This document shows, piece after piece, positions 60,545 to 64,000 of a stretch of 64,000 nucleotides of DNA. Location of the stretch: the NCBI GenBank assembly GCA_965246765.1, contig CBDFFJ010000005.1:186001-250000 (forward strand). Direction: 5' to 3'. The translations under genes and the position numbers were made by a program. The notes under the pieces are model-generated. The model ran no database searches. It saw only the letters and a list, made by a program, of their open reading frames with translations, and was not told the origin of the DNA. This DNA comes from UBA1952 sp965246765 (GTDB lineage Bacteria > Bacteroidota > Bacteroidia > Chitinophagales > Chitinophagaceae). Numbering within the stretch: the stretch's first letter is position 1; each line of letters opens with the position of its first letter.

Positions 60545-63500
60545 CTAGTAATTACTTAGCGTAGAATAGGTGCTCATTTGGAAAGCAATACGCTGAATCA
60601 GGAAGTCGGTATTGTCAACAAAGCCATCTAAATTAAGGTCGCAGATGTGATAGACATCAAAAGGGCTTTGCTGGAAAGCGAGCCTTGTTAGCAGGAAATC
60701 CGCATTGTCAATAAACAAATCCGCCGGGGTATTGACATCACCGGCCCACATACACCATTTGCCCCCCGAAAATACCATTTGCGCCGGATCAGCAAAGGGG
60801 TTAGTAGCTTTAGATAAAGACGAGGTGAAATCATAGCTCACCACTGCGCCTGGCGCGAGCGAGAATGCAGAATCGCTCATTACCGGCAGATGGTTGCGGT
60901 GAGAGACAGTAAGGCGCGTGGCCGTGCTAAGCCCAGAGAATTTTGGCGCTTGCCCGGCTGTATCCACAATGGCTCCGTTAGTTGCCAGCAGCAGGGCCTT
61001 TGTCTGATAAATAATAGAAGGCGTGTTCGCATCGCGCACTTCAACCTTTACCCAATCCACGACCGCGCCCGCAGGGCCGGACGGATCATTTATCTGCGTA
61101 TAGCTCTCTCCGACTCCATAAGGGTCGGCAGCAGGCAGCACACCGCCCGTTCCGAAATATGTTTGCAGGTCATTTCGCATAGTGCCGCTGGCAGTCATGG
61201 CACCTTGGAGCGCGGCCGTTAGCGCCACTGACGGGGCATTCTCGCTAATAGCAAACTGGCCGAATCCACTCAAGCCTGCACGCTGCAGTACCGGGCTTAT
61301 ATTAGTGCCAGTGGTTGCCACATGCAAACCATCTAATATCCAGTTGCCGCCGGTTAAGGGCCGCCGAAGGAGCACGCTTTGGGTATAGTCCGGCACATTC
61401 GCGCCGTAGGCGGCAAATGTACCTGTGTAAGTGCCGCCGCTCAGGCCATTGCCCGTATCTATCTGCCAATAGCCGTTGCGGGTGGCATTAATGGTAATGG
61501 CGCCCTCGGCAAGCGGGCTTCCATTGGGGAAGCCGGGATTGCTGCTGAAGTATTGGGCCGTAAGCGTGCCACCGGAAACCGGACCAGTAGTGAATGTGAA
61601 TGTAGGCGGCTTGTTTGTCAGCCCATCGCTGCTGATAGGGAAAGCATAAGAGCCCGTATTACCATTCCTCACCCAGCGCTTCAGCTTGCCCACAATGCTG
61701 CCTGCCGCCGCCGAGCTGCCTGCCGTAACCGTTCCCGGAGAAGTAGTACTTACCCCCAGTGTCAGCATTGACGAGGGGCCGTTCAGAAATACGCGGCTGC
61801 TGTCTTGCAGGATCAATGAAGAACTGAAGGTGGGGTCAAAGGAAAAGCTAAGTCCGCCATTACTGGTATTATAGTTAGTAAGCGACCAGAAATTACCTGT
61901 TGGACTCGTGTTGAAGTCACGATAAGTGCCGGCACCGCCGATTGTTTGGGCAATGGGATTATTAGTGGGGGTAAGATAGCTTGTTAGCGCACAGGCCTGA
62001 ATACCAGATGGCGTAGTCAGAATTGCGCCTGCCGCTACATTGATATTCCCTGCGGCATACACCGGGTAGTTCACCCCGCCAATAAGGCTTGATGTGCTTC
62101 TAAGTTCACCGCTGATGATGTTCAGATTGCCGGTAACGTAATTCGCGTAGGTGCCGCCCGGCGAGCCACTTACAACCTTATCACCGGTCAGGCCTGGCCC
62201 TGTGTTTATTTCCAGATTTCCGAATGCAAAGCCGAGGCCCGCACCTTTAAGCGAAAACCCGGTGCTCGTATTGCCTGCTTCCGTCGTTACGCCTGAACCA
62301 AGCCTGAATGTATGGCCCGTGCCGCAGCGCACCGGTGTGCCGGCAACGTTAGTATAGAGCGCATCGCTGTTGCTGCTCGTGTGCGGGTCGGTAATGGTGA
62401 AGGTGCCGCCGGTAAGGTTAAAGCGGTGGCCTACAGCATTCAGGCTGACAATAGGTGTGTACTGCGCTACGCTATTGGCGGCTACGCCTCCCGCATTACC
62501 GTCCACGATGATGTCTCCGCCGGATTGACTGATGTTTGAGAGAGGGTTGGTGCTTAGCCTGCCCGCCACCTTCAGCGTGCCACCGCTCATCTCAAGGTCG
62601 CCCTGCTCAAACTTCAGGAAAGCATTATTGTTTACCGTCCCTACAGTCAGGTAGCCGCCGGTTATTAGCTTAAGCTTACCCATGCCATAGACGTATGCAC
62701 CCGCGCATTGCGCGCCCGTGCTATCCACAGTTACGGTATGGCCGGGCATGATGTAGGCAGTGTCTCCGCCGCCCGGCACAATGCCCGCGCGCCAGGTTGA
62801 TGCGCTGAACCAGCGGCCACTTTGCACGGAAACATTGTTGACCAGATTAGCCGCGTTCGTACCAATCTGGAATGGCCCTGCCGTAAGACTTATCAGGCTA
62901 AGGCCACTCCGTTGCGCGCCAGGCGTCGCTGTGCCCGCCTGATGTGTGCCTGCCACGGCATTACCCTGCACCAGCCTGTTTTCTGAAGGCGTTACCGACA
63001 CATATGCCGTAGGCGCTACTGCCGCGGCTTCAAAAGATGTGGCGTTAGGCGTGCCGTACAATACGCTTGCTGCCCACGAGTCTTTAATGCGCCTCGTAAC
63101 CGTATAGCTGCCGTCTGCGATGCTTACGGTATCCACGGCGCTGCCGGCATCCGTGTAAGTAACGCCAATGAGTCCGCCTACGGTTGGGAAGTTTCGTTCT
63201 ATATGGAAGCTGCGGTCAAGGCCGGTGGGACTGATGAAGGGATACTGTCCGCCGCTTGTGCCTGGGTCTGCCCCGCCGCTGATGCTGCTGCCGGAGCTAG
63301 AAGCGGTGTGCCAGATGGCGTATTGCGTGCCTGGCATAATACCGGAGCCTGCTATTTGAGTCATGCTTCCCGGGCCTGCATTCTGGGTGCCTTTGATAAA
63401 GGTGCCGCTGCTCATGCTCACCCTGCCCTGCAGGAAGCTGAGCATGGATGTTACAGACGCGCCTGCCACATTGAAGCCCACAGTATTGAGCGGTGCTATC

Positions 63501-64000
63501 GTAACACCGCCCGCGCTGCTGTTGTTGACGGTAAGGGCATAAAAGTTAGCTGCCGGCGGTGTTGCGTCTATAAAATTGCCGCTGCCGCCTATGCTTTGCG
63601 CGACAGTAGCCGGTGATGCTGTGCCGGCTATGTACCGCTGCAATGCGAGCGTACCGGAATTCACTGCATCCAGCGTACCGCCGCCATTTACGATAATGTT
63701 CCCGGCTACTGACAGGCCATTGCTGGTCGGGATTTTTAGCCAGCCGCCGCTATTGATGGTCAGGTCGCCAAGAATGCCAGCTGCATTGCTGAACCTTACG
63801 CTGCGCTTGCTGGAATTAAGCGGTCCGTTCACTATTATGTTTTGAAAGGCCATTGAAGCAGCGCCGCCCTCTACGTAAAAGCCGCTATTGTTGGCGGAAG
63901 TGTCCGCGCTCACGGCATTGCCGAAAATAACGGTATGGCTGCCGCTGGCCGGAAATGCCGCTGTAGCGCAGCTGAGGGAATAGCCGGATAAGGGCACTGG
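60545..64000 (-). CDS. Very large repetitive surface protein, C-terminal part (5' partial)
   Basis: The frame is open to the window edge, so the N-terminus is missing; 1151 residues are visible. The body consists of parallel-beta-helix-like segments rich in Gly, Ser, Thr and Asn (SVAGNIIVNGGGTLDAVNSG, LQRYIAGTASPATVAQSIGG). A G8-like block (GRWFSASTWRAGIVPGGGDT) and further helix-like repeats follow. The last 65 residues contain two copies of a dockerin-like pattern: GDVNTPADLFIDNADFLLTR and CDLNLDGFVDNTDFLIQRIA. No T9SS sorting motif of the YPNP type is visible at the end. It is probably a secreted or surface-attached protein. Confidence 0.82.
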   Translation of the reverse strand, partial: PVPLSGYSLSCATAAFPASGSHTVIFGNAVSADTSANNSGFYVEGGAASMAFQNIIVNGPLNSSKRSVRFSNAAGILGDLTINSGGWLKIPTSNGLSVAGNIIVNGGGTLDAVNSGTLALQRYIAGTASPATVAQSIGGSGNFIDATPPAANFYALTVNNSSAGGVTIAPLNTVGFNVAGASVTSMLSFLQGRVSMSSGTFIKGTQNAGPGSMTQIAGSGIMPGTQYAIWHTASSSGSSISGGADPGTSGGQYPFISPTGLDRSFHIERNFPTVGGLIGVTYTDAGSAVDTVSIADGSYTVTRRIKDSWAASVLYGTPNATSFEAAAVAPTAYVSVTPSENRLVQGNAVAGTHQAGTATPGAQRSGLSLISLTAGPFQIGTNAANLVNNVSVQSGRWFSASTWRAGIVPGGGDTAYIMPGHTVTVDSTGAQCAGAYVYGMGKLKLITGGYLTVGTVNNNAFLKFEQGDLEMSGGTLKVAGRLSTNPLSNISQSGGDIIVDGNAGGVAANSVAQYTPIVSLNAVGHRFNLTGGTFTITDPHTSSNSDALYTNVAGTPVRCGTGHTFRLGSGVTTEAGNTSTGFSLKGAGLGFAFGNLEINTGPGLTGDKVVSGSPGGTYANYVTGNLNIISGELRSTSSLIGGVNYPVYAAGNINVAAGAILTTPSGIQACALTSYLTPTNNPIAQTIGGAGTYRDFNTSPTGNFWSLTNYNTSNGGLSFSFDPTFSSSLILQDSSRVFLNGPSSMLTLGVSTTSPGTVTAGSSAAAGSIVGKLKRWVRNGNTGSYAFPISSDGLTNKPPTFTFTTGPVSGGTLTAQYFSSNPGFPNGSPLAEGAITINATRNGYWQIDTGNGLSGGTYTGTFAAYGANVPDYTQSVLLRRPLTGGNWILDGLHVATTGTNISPVLQRAGLSGFGQFAISENAPSVALTAALQGAMTASGTMRNDLQTYFGTGGVLPAADPYGVGESYTQINDPSGPAGAVVDWVKVEVRDANTPSIIYQTKALLLATNGAIVDTAGQAPKFSGLSTATRLTVSHRNHLPVMSDSAFSLAPGAVVSYDFTSSLSKATNPFADPAQMVFSGGKWCMWAGDVNTPADLFIDNADFLLTRLAFQQSPFDVYHICDLNLDGFVDNTDFLIQRIAFQMSTYSTLSNY

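Overview
The window looks like a chromosome segment of a Bacteroidota bacterium, probably a Chitinophagaceae-like lineage (family level is inference). The signs are a type II-C Cas9 locus with Bacteroidota-style repeats, several secreted proteins ending in type IX secretion (T9SS) sorting domains, TonB-dependent outer-membrane proteins with a carboxypeptidase-like N-terminal domain, the futalosine menaquinone pathway, TAnnTTTG promoter boxes, and heptanucleotide tandem repeats.

Layout. (1) 1-9134: a complete type II-C CRISPR-Cas locus except for the cas9 5' end: cas9 (cut by the window edge), cas1, cas2, an array of 54 repeats and 53 spacers, and a tracrRNA on the far side of the array. The repeat orientation and the anti-repeat show that crRNA is read from the minus strand, towards cas2, while cas genes and tracrRNA are read from the plus strand. 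(2) 9259-19396: housekeeping genes (gcvH, VanZ-like, sodium:solute symporter, LOG-like protein, O-methyltransferase, glucosaminidase/LysM protein, hypoxanthine phosphoribosyltransferase, mqnB-mqnD, queD, folE, tRNA-Pro). (3) 19740-21142: an IS256-family element. (4) 21309-27645: an RND efflux operon (beta-propeller, TolC-like, lipoprotein adaptor, RND pump). (5) 27756-46962: surface and envelope genes: T9SS-sorted proteins, TonB-dependent proteins, a beta-helix lipoprotein, a PepSY-like gene with a two-component system, PAP2 phosphatase and a zinc-dependent phospholipase/nuclease-like protein. (6) 47336-60023: thirteen plus-strand genes in close order, almost all secreted or envelope proteins (WD40-MORN, TPR, MORN, lipoproteins, beta-barrel), ending in a TPR-histidine kinase and a LuxR-type regulator. 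This is the least familiar part of the window. (7) 60545-64000: the C-terminal part of a very large repetitive surface protein.

Three cross-cutting observations matter. First, the tracrRNA and array promoter geometry can be read directly from sequence. Second, heptamer tandem repeats sit inside or directly in front of three genes (mqnD, queD, the RND adaptor) and in two cases encode protein. Third, the four reading-frame breaks in the window (two in the IS transposase, one in a response regulator, one in an unknown gene) all look like loss of one base from a short homopolymer, so sequencing error is a serious alternative to real gene decay.
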